From the NCBI GenBank assembly GCA_949825025.1, contig OX463781.1, forward strand, positions 43,889,469 through 43,953,468: a stretch of DNA of 64,000 nt, given 5' to 3'. Made by a program: the position numbers and the translations under genes. This DNA is from Siphlonurus alternatus. Taxonomy: Eukaryota; Arthropoda; Insecta; Ephemeroptera; Siphlonuridae. The number at the start of each line of letters is the position of its first letter. Positions within the stretch are counted from its first letter, which is position 1. This document shows positions 40,511 to 54,767 of this stretch, one piece after another. The notes under the pieces were generated by a model. The model had not been told where the DNA came from and did not search any database. It worked only from the letters and a program-made list of their open reading frames with translations.

Positions 40511-40696
40511 GGGGGGCATTCACAAAGCACTTTAACCCCCACTTTGTGAATTTTGGGGATTTTTATCCCTGGCATGCTAAACATTGTGCTAAACTAAGGG
40601 CTAACCATGTTAAGCTCCTAGTTTAGCAACATGTTTAGCACTAGGGATAAAAATTGAGTCTAAAGTGGGGGTTAAAGTGTTTTGTGAATGCCCCCC
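40511..40696. mobile_element. Harbinger-like MITE, ATT target duplication, second copy
   Basis: Ends GGGGGGCATTCACAAAGCAC and GTGAATGCCCCCC, ATT on both sides (40508-40510, 40697-40699). Body words TTTAGCA/TGCTAAA. Same family as 3587-3755. Confidence 0.82.
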
Positions 40697-40699
40697 ATT

Positions 40700-43165
40700 G
40701 TAATATCTTAAGTTTTTATTTCAAACTTATAATAAATTATAGTAAATATGTTGAATTAAAAATATTCAGCTGATATTTTAAAATATTAAGTGTTTACATT
40801 GGCACAACACAAATTTACTTTCATAACTTTAACTTTCCATATTGCAACTAAAGGAACCAAGAAACTTAAAATCTTGAATAACAACAAATCTTTAAACTTA
40901 AACCTATAGAGGGGATTGCGCTGACGTCACGCGAGGAGGGTCAGAATGCACGGACTAGCATATAAACAAAGTGTGCAATAATTTTTGACTTTAACTTAAT
41001 AAAATAAATCAAGTTTAAATACTTCAATAATACTTTAACAGTACACGATAGAACTCATAAAAAAAATCTCACTGCCAAAAAACTGTTAAAAGTATTTTTT
41101 ATAATTTTTTTTTCGTCATTTTGCCTATGCTCACTGTATAATCTGGCCTTCCTAAACTTTCTCTTTTCCCTCCCTCCTGCGCCCCTTTCGCAATGTGTTT
41201 GTATAGGGAAACCCCTCTCCCGCCTCACGTAAACATAAACAGAAATCAGTTCTATATAACTTCTGGGGTTAAGATTCAATCTCTGAAGCTCACTGTTAAA
41301 TTCAACACCAAAACTATTCTCAATGTATTACGTATACGTTAACCTGCCAGTGTTTCTGTGTCAAGAGGTGTGTCACAAATATTTTATCTGCACTCCTGTG
41401 TATAGCCTGAAATAAAATTAGCTACACTGCACCTCGCAGCTCCTCCATTTCCCAGAACTGTCACCCTGTCTTTATACGAGTGATTTATAGCCTAGGTTCA
41501 TTGGGGATCAGTACTAAATCTTCTGCATGCTCTCACCTCTTACCACCAAAAAGCTGGCTGCTCAATTTTACCATCCCTCTCTTTTTAAGGTAATTCGGCT
41601 ATCAACTTTAAAAGGTATTTTTTTTAGTGATTTGAATATGATGACACCTATTTTTTTTTCATAACAATTATATGTATCATAAATAATATGATTATAAAAA
41701 CTTAAAAATATGCAAGGCAAATAATTTAAAATTTTCAGTGTTTGAAAAAAACAACATAAATCAGAATACCGTCTTTGTGGTAATGTTTTACCTTTTAATT
41801 TAAATCATGTGACAATGAAAGAAGAAAAATCAAAAGTTGCATGCATGGTGTTTCTGCTCATTTATATGAAACAATTACAACACCGGCTTATTTTCTTTTT
41901 AAAAATAAGGAAAATGAATGCCAAGTTGTTTGAAAAAAAACGCGCATGTATATGGACCATGTTTCATTTTACCAGTTAAAAGTGTTAAAACATCAAGGCA
42001 AAATTTCAAACAATGCAATTTATTGATATTATATTAGTAAATTTATTAATAATAATTATACATACATCGTTATTTTTATTTTTATACCATAGAAACTAGA
42101 TCACATTAAGTTGAGTTAAAAACGAATAAACATTATCGCGATAATCAATTTTCAACCTAATTTTCACAACATTAAAATAAAAATAATCATGATTTAATAT
42201 TATGCATTGATGCATATGAATTCTGTAACAAAGCTTAATGTTTGCTCGTATTCCCATGTAGTGGTCACACTAGATCCCATTTGCAGCTTATGTTATTAGA
42301 GTAAATGCAACTGCATGCACTGGTGTAACATTGGTGAACATTAGCTTGTGAACCAACATACAGCATAATACTAAGTGCATTGTATTTGTTTGATTTATGC
42401 ATCATGTGAATCATGATGCGAATTCCACGTCTCTAATATAACTATATTGTAACAGGTGTGTTTTATACATCCCGTCATTAAACAGGTACGCATATAATTA
42501 CATAATATTATTATATATACATTACTAGTCGGTAAAGAGATTATGAAATCGTTGTAGTAGAATACTAAATACAGTTTATATATATAATCACTACAGTTAA
42601 CTGCATGTGTTCATTAATTTTTAAAGTTATGCAAGTCATAAGAAAAGAAGAAATTATTTAATTTTTTTATGCCATGTATGATCTAAAAAAAATTTGGGGT
42701 TATTCTGTTATGTACAGTACGTCCGTCACATTGTTTGAAATCTCCGTAGTCATTGGTAAACAGTTTGTAACGAAGAACCTGATTGGCTAAACATTCATGA
42801 TTATAACAATCAAGTTGAAAATTAAGGCTAGTGTGTAAATTATGCTATTTTATGATTTAGGACTTGGGAGTTTAAACAGAAATAATGACTAAATAAGGTT
42901 ATTGATATTAAATTTAATTATTAATAAATTCAAGCTTTTAAAAACAAAACTATAATAGCACGAGGATTAATTTAAAATGCATGTTTTTGTTAGAGTAAAT
43001 CAATGTTTTATTAGTATTTGTATGTAAAATATTCGATTCATAAATAATATGGTGGACCTTGCATCATACATTTTTGTTGCTGTTGCGTATATGGAAATAG
43101 TTAGTCCTGGTTCTGGGTGTTCCACCCTGATTAAAACCTTCACTGCCACAGCTTTGATTTATTAT

Positions 43166-43170
<5 letters not shown>
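40700..43170. other. AT-rich DNA with a mixed patch at 40910-41290
   Basis: The patch carries TGACGTCA (40922) and CTCCCTCCTGCGCCCC but no supported exon; the rest is AT-rich. Confidence 0.45.
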
Positions 43171-43256
<86 letters not shown>

Positions 43257-43266
43257 TCTCTCTCTC
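43171..43266. repeat. (CT)n microsatellite
   Basis: 96 bp of CT with one CCC interruption. Confidence 0.97.
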
Positions 43267-43717
43267 CACACTCCAAATATGTGAATATTTACGAGTTTTG
43301 TGTTCTGTGTATTATCCGCAATACAGTTCTAACTAACAGGCACATCATAGCAACAACTTGTGTATATTTTTTTTCCTTAAATAAATATTCGTAATCCGAG
43401 ATTTGACTGTAATTAAAAAACCTTTTTTAATTATTTACTTTAACTAATTTGGTACTGTCTTTTCTAAACATGAATTTAAATTTAAAAAAAATGGAAAAAA
43501 AAAATGTTTGAGGTTATAAATACTGATTATAAGATCTATAGTGTGATATTATATATAATTTTTATCATATGTTCTATTAAAACATTATAAAATTATCTCA
43601 TTGCACTTTATAATAAATTCGATAGTTCAATTTTCTTTTAGTTTGTTCAATTATGAATCTTTAACTGGATACTACAAATTCTCTCCAAATGTTTAAATTT
43701 GCTATTACAATGTTTTA

Positions 43718-43757
<40 letters not shown>

Positions 43758-44420
43758 AAAATTTCTTAAAAAAGGCAGAATCATATTGTTGTGATTTATA
43801 TAAGACATAATTTAAGTTATAGTATAATTTGGATGTAGTGTATTATTGTTTAGTTAACAGAATGAATTAAATATATTTTAACATAAAGCAATGCACAAGA
43901 GGTCCAAATACTACATTCTGATTGGTTCGTAACTATTTTTTTCCGTCACAGAAAATTTACGATTGTTTTTCCACGCTGGAGGATTTTTTGTGAAAAGCTC
44001 AAGGGAAAGTTTCTCATCGGAAAATTACCCTTTGATGTTTTTTTGTTTTTTTTTTAATACCAAATCGTATAATTATTATATTAAAATATATTTTTATTAT
44101 TTTATTATTGTTTTAAAATATTTTTGCACTTGAAGCTGAACTCTAATTATGTTAATTACGGTATTTTAATTACCAACAGCTTGACAATTTGTATGCAAAC
44201 AATGTAGATTAATGAGGTTAATGAGTCAAGATTATGGTAATGTGGTGACACTTGACCGCCATCAGAGAGAAATTTAATCCAGGAAAATTTGCAATACTCG
44301 TCGTTTCTTGCAGGGCTTCAAAATATTATGAATTTGAAACAATTAATAATAGCTTTGGAATAAAAACTTCTTAAATGACAATATAATAGCAGATTTACTG
44401 TTTTGAATAAGTTAGAGAAG
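43267..44420. other. AT-rich DNA with an A30 run
   Basis: The A-run is at 43725-43754. No retroelement body adjoins it. Confidence 0.5.
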
Positions 44421-45016
44421 GGACCAAATTCATTAACTTTTTTTATTATTGCATAATTTAAGTAGAGGACTCCAAGTTATGTGTTTTTTCAGATTTTTTA
44501 ACCCTCAAAATCGAGGAAAAATACTCTGTAACGTCATAGTCATGCAACGTCTCTCTTTATGTTTGCGTTTTAAATATTTGCTCGACTATGACGTCACAGC
44601 GTTTTGCAGCATGATTTTAAAGGCATACAGGCCTCAAATTACAAATTAGATAATCACCAAGTGGGTTTAGAGTAAACAATCAACATTCGCATCATTTTTT
44701 TCCACGCGTGATGCATCCGTGCTAAGTCGCAGTTCAAAGTAAGAAATTTAGTCCTTGATGACGTCACAACTCAATGCTAATCGGTGCTAGCTGTGAGTTG
44801 TGACGTCAGCAAGGACTTTCTTTGTAGCGCGACTTCGCACAGTCGCACCGCGCGCATGTAAAAATAATACGAATGTTTATTATAAACTCGAGCAACACTT
44901 AATGTCTGTCTAATTTGTAATTTGAGGCATGTATCCCTTTAAGCGTGTTAGAGAGTTTAAAAAATCTGAACAAAATTGATAACACATGACTCGAGGTCTT
45001 CTATATTTAAATGTCA
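44421..45016. mobile_element. GACGTC-bearing MITE, diverged copy interrupted by a TTAA element
   Basis: The left arm (AAGTTATGTGTTTTTTCAGA then TTTTTTAACCCTC) and right arm (GAGAGTTTAAAAAATCTGAA then CACATGACTCGAGG) are diverged inverted copies of the same plan as the AATGGAGTA family. They are separated by the 318-bp element at 44621. Outer ends are too decayed to fix exactly. Confidence 0.55.
44621..44938. mobile_element. piggyBac-like MITE with TTAA duplication, nested
   Basis: TTAA flanks both sides (44617-44620, 44939-44942). Ends AGGCATACAGGCCTCAAATT and AATTTGAGGCATGTATCCCT are inverted repeats, continuing through ACAAATTAGA. The centre has two TGACGTCA sites around GGTGCTAGC. Insertion at TTAA is characteristic of the piggyBac superfamily. 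Confidence 0.82.
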
Positions 45017-45564
45017 TGGAAATTGTAGACTGTGAATTTAGCAAGACTTTAATTTTTTAATATAAAAAAACATAAAATTTTACTGAATAAGTTTTTAGTA
45101 ATATTTACCTACTATAAAAGTAAAATTAATTTCAAATATAGAAAATTTTTGATCAAACATTATAACTTAAAATATTCTTAACTTTAAAGTAAACGTGAGA
45201 GTTAAAGTAACTCAAATTTTTCATTTAATTTGTATTTATTCAGCAATATTTTTTTTTTTTTTTTTACTGCACATTACATCAAAAATATTTAGTTTGAAAC
45301 TTTTTATTATTAAATCAAAATGTATATCAGCTCATATTTACAATTATTTGGGTTGAAAACTTACTTTGAAATGATGTTAAAAAAGTAAATTAAGTGTTAA
45401 TATTTATTTTATGAATATTTCATGATGAAACCAAAGAACTAATATCTAGTACATATTAATTCTTTGATGAAACGTAAATTATGCACATTTTAAAATTTTG
45501 CTGTTTCCTTAAGCAATTTTCCATCGTCGCGTCTCAGAAAAGACGTTCATGTTAATTGCAGTTC
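45017..45564. other. AT-rich DNA without identifiable features
   Basis: No supported feature. Confidence 0.5.
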
Positions 45565-45888
45565 AATGGAGTATTGACCTCAAAATTTTTTATTGCAGAA
45601 ATGGATAGAGCGTACAAAGTTATGCTACCCTGATTTTTTCCAGATTTTTTACAGACCAAGGAAGTATTTTTAAAAAATTATTGAAAGTCCTTTTTGTGAC
45701 GTCACGCGGTGGCAAGTCCTATCTTTTTTCTTAAGGAGCGGCGTCTCGTGACGTCACAAAAAGATATTTCAATAATTTTTTAAGAATAGTTCCCGGGCTT
45801 TAAAAAATCTGAAAAAAATCAGGGTAGCATAACTTTGCACCCTCTATCCATTTCTGCAATAAAAAAAAATTGAGGTCGATAATCCATT
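45565..45888. mobile_element. GACGTC-bearing MITE, copy 6
   Basis: Ends AATGGAGTATTGACCTCA and GAGGTCGATAATCCATT; TGACGTCA at 45697 and 45749 flanking GGAGCGGCGTC. 324 bp; close to the copy at 30057. Confidence 0.9.
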
Positions 45889-46439
45889 CAAACTTTTTAA
45901 AAGCACAAATCTACATTTATATATGTTACTTTTTTTGGGATGACAAGAAAATTTGTATGCTGTAATAAAATATTTTGATGTTTTAAATAACCTTGCGTTA
46001 CTGAGGCAGGAACACTTTGAATAATATATAACAAAACAATTTTCATTCGACTAGACCAAACTTGAAGTATTTTCTAAAATAGAATAACAAAATTTTATTT
46101 TAATTTTATTCAGAATTTCTTTTTTGTTTTAGTTTAAATAATATCTTTGTAAGATAAAATGAAAATATTTATCAATTTTATAAATTTTTCTTACATTACA
46201 TAATGTTCGAAGGTCAAGAGTTCTCACTATCTTTAAATGTTCCTAAGGTCTATAATATAATTATTTAACATACCAAAGAAGTCTGAGCATGCAAGCAGCT
46301 TTAAGAGTTTCTGTGAGCACTACCACGCAAGCCACTTGCAACTTGGCAGAGATCACGAGTCACTCATCCAGCATGCAATCTGTACAAAGTTATCCCGACT
46401 GTGAAATGACTTCACAAACATATTTTCTAGTAGAAAATG
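45889..46439. other. AT-rich DNA without identifiable features
   Basis: No supported feature. Confidence 0.45.
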
Positions 46440-46447
46440 GCAATTAT

Positions 46448-47344
46448 AAGAGCGCGGAAAAAAGTCATTTTGCCTTTTTGTGCACATGAGGACTATTTTG
46501 TTATCATTTAGGATGTCCACCGATCTCCGGAAGTGGATTAAAATGAGCCTATATAAAAAAGATTATTTAGACTTTTTTGGATTTTGAGACTATTTTGGCA
46601 AAAGATGACTTTTTAACATATTTTTAGTGCATTTCAGCTCTTTTCTTCATATTGTAAAAAAAAAAAAAGTAAAGAAACAAAGACTTCAGTCTGTGTAAGG
46701 GAAGTCTGGGTAAAGAAATATAAAAAAATTAATAAAACTTTTAAACACACTTTTAAATAGCACTTTTGAAACGCCTTTTTGCTGCATTTTCTAAAAAAAA
46801 AGTGACTTTTTTATAGACTATTTTTAAAAAAAGTGACTTTTTGTCAGTGATGTTAGTCCGCGCATATTCGCGGCGAATATGCGCGCATATTCGCATATTC
46901 GCGCATATTCGCGGGCAATCTGCGGCCGCATATGCGCGCATATTGAAAATTGACTTTCCCGCCACTAAAATAGCAATTTAAAACTGGTTAAAACTACAGT
47001 AAATGCTACAGGGAGTCTTTTCTTATTTTTCTTGGTATAATCCCTTGCTTAATTAGTGTTTGGATTAAATTAGAGTTAATTAATAATGGAATTAAAGCAA
47101 TCGGCCTTTCAGGCTGCCGAGGTGCTCACGTGATTTTAATTGCGCGCGGCCGCCATCTTGAAAGTATCTTTCGCGCATATGCGCGCATTTGCGCGCATAT
47201 TCGCGCATATTCGCATGCGCATATTCGCGGACCAATCTTCGCGCGAATTTCACATCACTGCTTTTTGTAGACTATTTTCCAAAAATAAATTGTCTTTTTA
47301 GGCGCCTATTTTTCGAAAAAAATGTGACTTTTTTCCGCGCTCTA
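46448..47344. mobile_element. hAT-like MITE (AGAGCGCGG ends), second copy, interrupted
   Basis: Inverse orientation to the 27095 copy. Left end AAGAGCGCGGAAAAAAGTCA (first base changed from T), right end CCGCGCTCTA. Flanking 8-mers GCAATTAT and TCAATTAT agree at 7 of 8 positions. The body matches (CCACCGATCTCCGGAAGTGG, GGCGCCTATTTTTCG) but is split by a second hAT-like MITE at 46845-47260. Confidence 0.87.
46845..47260. mobile_element. Nested hAT-like MITE rich in GCGCATATTCGC words
   Basis: Ends CAGTGATGTTAG and CACATCACTG, flanked by a perfect 8-bp duplication CTTTTTGT (46837-46844, 47261-47268). CAGTGATGT ends with 8-bp duplications are classical hAT features. Subterminal regions consist of repeated GCGCATATTCGC-type words on both sides. 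The middle (GCGCGCGGCCGCCATCTTG) is GC-rich. Confidence 0.9.
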
Positions 47345-47352
47345 TCAATTAT

Positions 47353-48820
47353 GTATTTTTTATAGGCTATAATCCCACGTAACGTCACTGAAACGTATAT
47401 TGCATACTTTACAATAGCCTGCCGCGCCATATAGTGTTGTGTTGCATCAGCAGCGTGTAGGGAAAAAAATGTAGACAAAAATTAATTGTAAAATTATAGA
47501 TGGCAATTATTACATTTGTATCGTTTCCATATCATCTGCTAGCTTATAAAGAATACAAAAGTTACTTATATAGTTATATTGGCAACAAAGTTAAATTTTC
47601 TAATTTTTCTTCAATGCTTTAGTGTGTACTTTTTAACAAGAGGAGGGAACGGAGGGGAGAATAACATGTGCTGGGCCTTATTCACCCAAAAATCTCGTGG
47701 CGCTGCCCTATATCATATCATGTAATGTATTTAAATATAAATAATGTTATAAGATTTTTAAAAAAGTAAAAAAACGAGAAAAAAATAAATAAACACTATT
47801 TCAATTTTTATACTTCGTTTTATGGTAGCCTACATTTTTAATAAGCAAAAGAAAAAAAAATATAAAATGCTTTAATTCATTTCATGAAGAAAATATAATG
47901 AGAAAATGTGTAGGTAAAGAATTTAATGTGTACATAAATAATGTACTTGAATGCAATGTATTATACAATCGTATTTTAATTTATTTTCAGAGTTAGTTAA
48001 CAAGCGTTTAGCTAAATTCGGTGTAGGTGTATGAATTTCAATTCTTCGCATGAATAAACTTTTTGAGATCCAATCTAAACAATTTATTCTCCAATTATTA
48101 TAAATTATATTTTAATAATATTTTAAAAATATTTTAATAATATTTTAAAAATGCATTATAATTTAAAACCAAAATTGTATACTAACTATTTTTTATAAAT
48201 ATTATTATTTTATTTTACATACTAAATAAAAAAATAACGAATTTCAGTGCTTCATGAAATTATATACAGTTTAAAATATGGTAATTTATAAAAATCTTTC
48301 ATTATTTTGCTTATATCTCAAGTACGACCACCGGTAAGTGTCAAAAAAATTAAATACTGTTAAAATGTATCCAATAATTGTGATCGTTATTGAAGCCAGA
48401 ACAAAAAGTCGCTAAAGTTCGATTTGACTGTGTCAATTAAATCGCCAGCTAATGAGTTACATGCGTGCCAAGTTGATTGTAAATGAGGCTTCAATTGAGC
48501 AATTTGACAGTCTTTTTTCTATAATTTGACATTCATTGATCAGATCGGTCTTGTTTTAAATGTATGTAATCACATTTTATTGCAAAATTAGAATCACATG
48601 CTATCACAACGAAAGTTAATAAATTACTTTGATGAGAGAAATCTTCACTTATATAATATTCTGATTAAAAATAATATAAAAAAACGTATATAAAGTAAAG
48701 ACTGCAGAACTGTTTCGGGGAATAAAGAGGGTAGCTGCCATATATTTTTAAAGCCATTAGATGTTAAAATTATTGCATTGGTCGTTATCAAAATCAGGTA
48801 GATCCACTTTGATATATTGT
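47353..48820. other. AT-rich DNA without identifiable features
   Basis: No supported feature. Confidence 0.5.
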
Positions 48821-49152
48821 AATGACAAGCTTCAACTCTGACGAAACGATTCTCCCAGCCAATGAAAATCTAGCGCGTGAACTGCGCGCGATGACATGTT
48901 CTCTCCAGCATCCTATCCTTTAACCCAGTGGTAACTGGTTTTCAATTTTTTCCGACGGTTCTTGTGAAGGGCGAGATTAATAATTCATATCAGCCACGGA
49001 AAAGACCATTTCACACGATATAAAAATATTCGAGATTTTATGCATAATAGAATTTGAATGAAAAAATAAATAAGATTTTTTTTCCCTAACAAACCTTACG
49101 GAGCGATATAAGAATGCGGCACTGCGGAGTTTGTAAGTTGAAGCTTGTCATT
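48821..49152. mobile_element. 332-bp element with 17-bp perfect inverted ends
   Basis: AATGACAAGCTTCAACT at the left end is exactly inverted at 49136-49152. ATTGT is present on both outer sides (5 bp). The interior is GC-richer (GCGCGTGAACTGCGCGCGATG) and not palindromic. Superfamily unknown. Confidence 0.7.
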
Positions 49153-49539
49153 ATTGTTAGTTCAGTAATTACTTGAATATGACCCTTCAAGTGAAATGAA
49201 TACCAGCACAATTGTTTTTGTGTTTTTTCGCATGCAGCTATAGTATGAACTTCGTACTTTACTAAAAATTCTTTTAAAATTGGAATATTATTTATTTTTT
49301 ATTGACTTTAAAAAATCAGGCAGAGATAGTATTTGAAATATCTAAAAGCATACATTTCTGAAAATAATAGTAGTGAAGTATCTTTACAGCATTATTATTA
49401 TTACCTTGTATATATTTTCAATATATATTTTTTTTTTATAAAGAATATTATCATGTTACAACTCTCTCATACTTTTTATTAATATCGAGTACCGTATCGA
49501 GTTATACGTAAATGATGACATGCACAACATGCATTACAC

Positions 49540-49965
49540 TGCAGTATGTAACCTGGTGACCTGTGCCATCAAGGCTGTTGTTGTGGTGTAAACAGTGAGG
49601 AGAGAGACATAGATAGACAGAGAGAGGGAGAGAGCAATTGAAGCAAAAAGAGAGCAAGTCAAAGCATTATGAGGGAAGGTATGGTATAAAAAAAAGAGAG
49701 GTAGAGAAGAGAGGAAAACAGAAGAGAGAGCAGAAAGCGTATAGCGAGGTGAACGTTGCGGATAAAAATGTATAGCGGTATAGAGAGCGGTCGGCGGCGC
49801 GCGCAATCGATCGACGCTGTGACCTCCAGCAAGCGCTGTGCTGCTGCCTGTTCTCCACTCCCCGCCTCCACGGGTACCACCTCCACCGCGCCACTACCAC
49901 CTCCTCCTCCCGCCCCCACTGCCTCCAATGCCGCAAATGTCGTGACGATCATCATTAGTCGAATT
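49540..49965. other. GC-rich, purine-then-pyrimidine island
   Basis: 49590-49740 is GA-rich with TATAAAAAAAAGAG at 49684; 49770-49940 is GC-rich (GAGCGGTCGGCGGCGCGCGC, CGCCACTACCACCTCCTCC). One plus-strand frame from 49756 is open and Ser/Ala/Pro-rich for about 60 codons. It could be an unrecognised first exon or promoter, or only a composition island; no domain supports coding. Confidence 0.3.
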
Positions 49966-50870
49966 TCTTTTTTCTGTTTCAATACTTTTTTTTTTCTTCC
50001 TTTTTGCATAGAAATTGCTTGTAATTTTTCTCTCCATTTATTTTATTTTTATTCATTATTTTTTTACTCAAATATTTCAAAAACTTACTGCCGAATATAA
50101 ATCATTAAAATATTTCTAACTTCTTTTTTTCTATCTGTCTATAAATATCATAATATTATTTTTTTTAAATAACGTTATTGTTTTGTTATGTCATTTAATA
50201 ATACGTGAAATAATTTTACCCTGTTGTAAAAACTACCACCTCTTCTTATCTCGATTGAAATCTAGACAATTTAAGAGATATTAATGCCTTTTAGAAACAG
50301 GAGGAATAAAATAAAATTATCGATATCATTCGTTATCCCTTTTCAAGCGAGATATTGTTAAATAGGATCTTGTCAATTAGCTATAATAGTATCAATGTTC
50401 AAATCCCAGTTGTAAAATTGGAATGGTTTTTAACTAATAAAATTTTATTGTAAAATATATTGTTTTTATAATACTCAGACAGTTAGATATAAGTAATTGG
50501 AAGCGTTTTAATATATTTTGACTAGAAAATTCTGTTATAGATGATACTTTGCAAGATATTATAAAAGTTTATGTTTAATTTGATTTGTTTATCGGAAACA
50601 ATGCAGAATTTTTTTATATATATAACGTACATCTCATAAGAATGTAAAATAAAACAATGAAACAAAATCATAAACACAGGATAATTATTATTATAATATA
50701 TATATTTTTTAAATTACAATAATGTATTACAAAATAATATCAAATTATGCAACGTTGTGTGTGTATGTATATTATAAATTAAATACAAACAAAAAGCATA
50801 CAATGCTAAACAAAAATGAACCCATGGCATGATGGCCCTTTTATTGCCTATAATTTTATTAACATGTGAA
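49966..50870. other. AT-rich DNA without identifiable features
   Basis: No supported feature. Confidence 0.5.
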
Positions 50871-51213
<343 letters not shown>

Positions 51214-51640
51214 AGTTCAAAATTTTTAACGTAAAATTATGAAGTTTTTACTTTTAAGTATAAAGAAATGTCAGATTTGTTGTCACTTCATTAACTGCCA
51301 TTTACGTCACCAAGTTTTAATGAATTGAAAATCATCATAAAAATTCCATGATGTCATAACATAATTGGTCTAAAATTACCTTATTGAGCGATTCTTAAAT
51401 AATAGGTTCATTTATTACACTAACTAAAAACAAACTTCATTAACCGAACTTAGACAGTTCTAAAAATATTATTATTATATTTTTAGATGAAAGCCAATTT
51501 AAAATATTTTAATCCCGATGCTTAACGTCACAATAAAAATAATTAGAGATTATGTCAAACCTGTTAAAGTAAACTGACTGAGAGATTTTGCACACTTTAA
51601 TTTAACTAAAAAATCAAATTTGACCATTAGTTCAATTAAT
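51214..51640. other. AT-rich DNA without identifiable features
   Basis: No supported feature. Confidence 0.45.
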
Positions 51641-52179
51641 CTAGTTATAATTCAAAATTCAAATTCAAAAATTCAAAATTTTATTCATCTTCAAACGACA
51701 TGTCAACAAAAATACATTACATATTCATTTAAAATAATCGTCCATTCTATATATATGTTCACAGCCAGTAGATGCAGTTTAATCTTCGTTTTAAAATGCA
51801 CAATATCACTTTCACTTTTTAAATGATTGGGAAGATTATTATACAATTTTTGGAAACAGTAATGCGGTCCATTTTCATAAGCCGATGTTCTATGTATGGC
51901 CGGGGAAAACAAATCTTAATAATATCTAGTATTATGGGAGTGATGTACATTATTATGGCCAAAATACTGTGGATATTTTTTTACAAAAATCAATGCATGA
52001 TAAAATTGATAAATATATAGCGCCGGTAGCGGCAAGATATTAAGATCAATAAACAAACTTTTACAACTTGTTTGTGGAGACACATTTGCTAATATTCTAA
52101 CTGATCTTTTTTGCATTTTGAAGACTAAGTAAGTATCAAATATTGAGCTGCATTGCCCCAAATTTCTATTCCTATTCAA
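51641..52179 (-). pseudogene. Non-LTR retrotransposon C-terminal fragment and 3' tail (minus strand)
   Basis: One minus-strand frame from 52179 to 51703 reads LVFKMQKRSVRILANV, then SLFIDLNILPLPALYIYQF, HNTRYY, a single in-frame TAA, then SAYENGPHYCFQKLYNNLP and FKTKIKLHLL. This is the standard order at the C-terminus of Jockey-type reverse transcriptases. The 3' end is GAAGATGAATAAAATTTTGA plus TTGAATTT repeats (51650-51690). It is 5' truncated, with few lesions, so relatively young. Confidence 0.85.
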
Positions 52180-52499
52180 AGCCTTAGCTTTATTAGCTCA
52201 AATTAAATATTAATGAACCTGTGTCATTATATAAATAAACAATTAAATATTTTTACAGATAATAATTATCAAAGTTTTTGTTCCGAGTGTTTATCAATTA
52301 CATCAATTTTTGAAAAAAATAATTAAATAAGCATTTAATAATTATATATAACATTATAGATCGAAACCAAAATATTTTTTAAACAAATTACCATTAATGA
52401 ACTTTCATTATACTGGGACTTTATTGTTACATATAAAGTCAATAAAATTATGATTTAGTAATATTTATCAATTATAAAAAATAGAAAATACTGTACATA
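52180..52499. other. AT-rich DNA without identifiable features
   Basis: No supported feature. Confidence 0.45.
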
Positions 52500-52664
52500 T
52501 AAGGGAGGTCACACACAGAATTGCATAATTTCGCAGCGTATGATAAAAATAATAAGAACCTATGCTATCAGTTGAGCGCGCGCACACAGCTAATCGCAAA
52601 GGTTCTTCTTATTTTTTTTATCATATCCTACGAAATCATGCGATTCTATGTGCGACCACCCTTA
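52500..52664. mobile_element. MITE with TAAGGG ends (TAAGGG-TGTGTGCGA family)
   Basis: TAAGGGAGGTCACACACAGA and its inverted CTATGTGCGACCACCCTTA; inner pairing of CGCAGCGTATGATAAAAAT. Related to 57280-57403 and 19381-19600. No duplication identified. Confidence 0.75.
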
Positions 52665-54574
<1,910 letters not shown>

Positions 54575-54767
54575 TTTTACGCGGCGTCTCTCCTTAAGAA
54601 AAGGATACGACTTGCCGCCGCGTGACGTAAAAAAAAGGTATTTCAATATTTTTTTTTAAAAAAATACAGGTCTGTAAAAATCTGAAATAATAATTAGGTT
54701 AGCTTAACTTTGCACCCTCTATTCATTTCTGCAATAAAAAAATTTGAGATTGGTATTATACTCCATT
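54575..54767. mobile_element. GACGTC-family MITE, right half only
   Basis: Begins at the family's centre (GCGGCGTCTCTCCTTAAG, then CTTGCCGCCGCGTGACG) and runs to TATTATACTCCATT. The left half is absent. Confidence 0.75.

Noticed and set aside
43725..43754. A30 run as a retrogene poly(A) tail
   Set aside because: No processed gene or retroelement body on its 5' side and no duplications.
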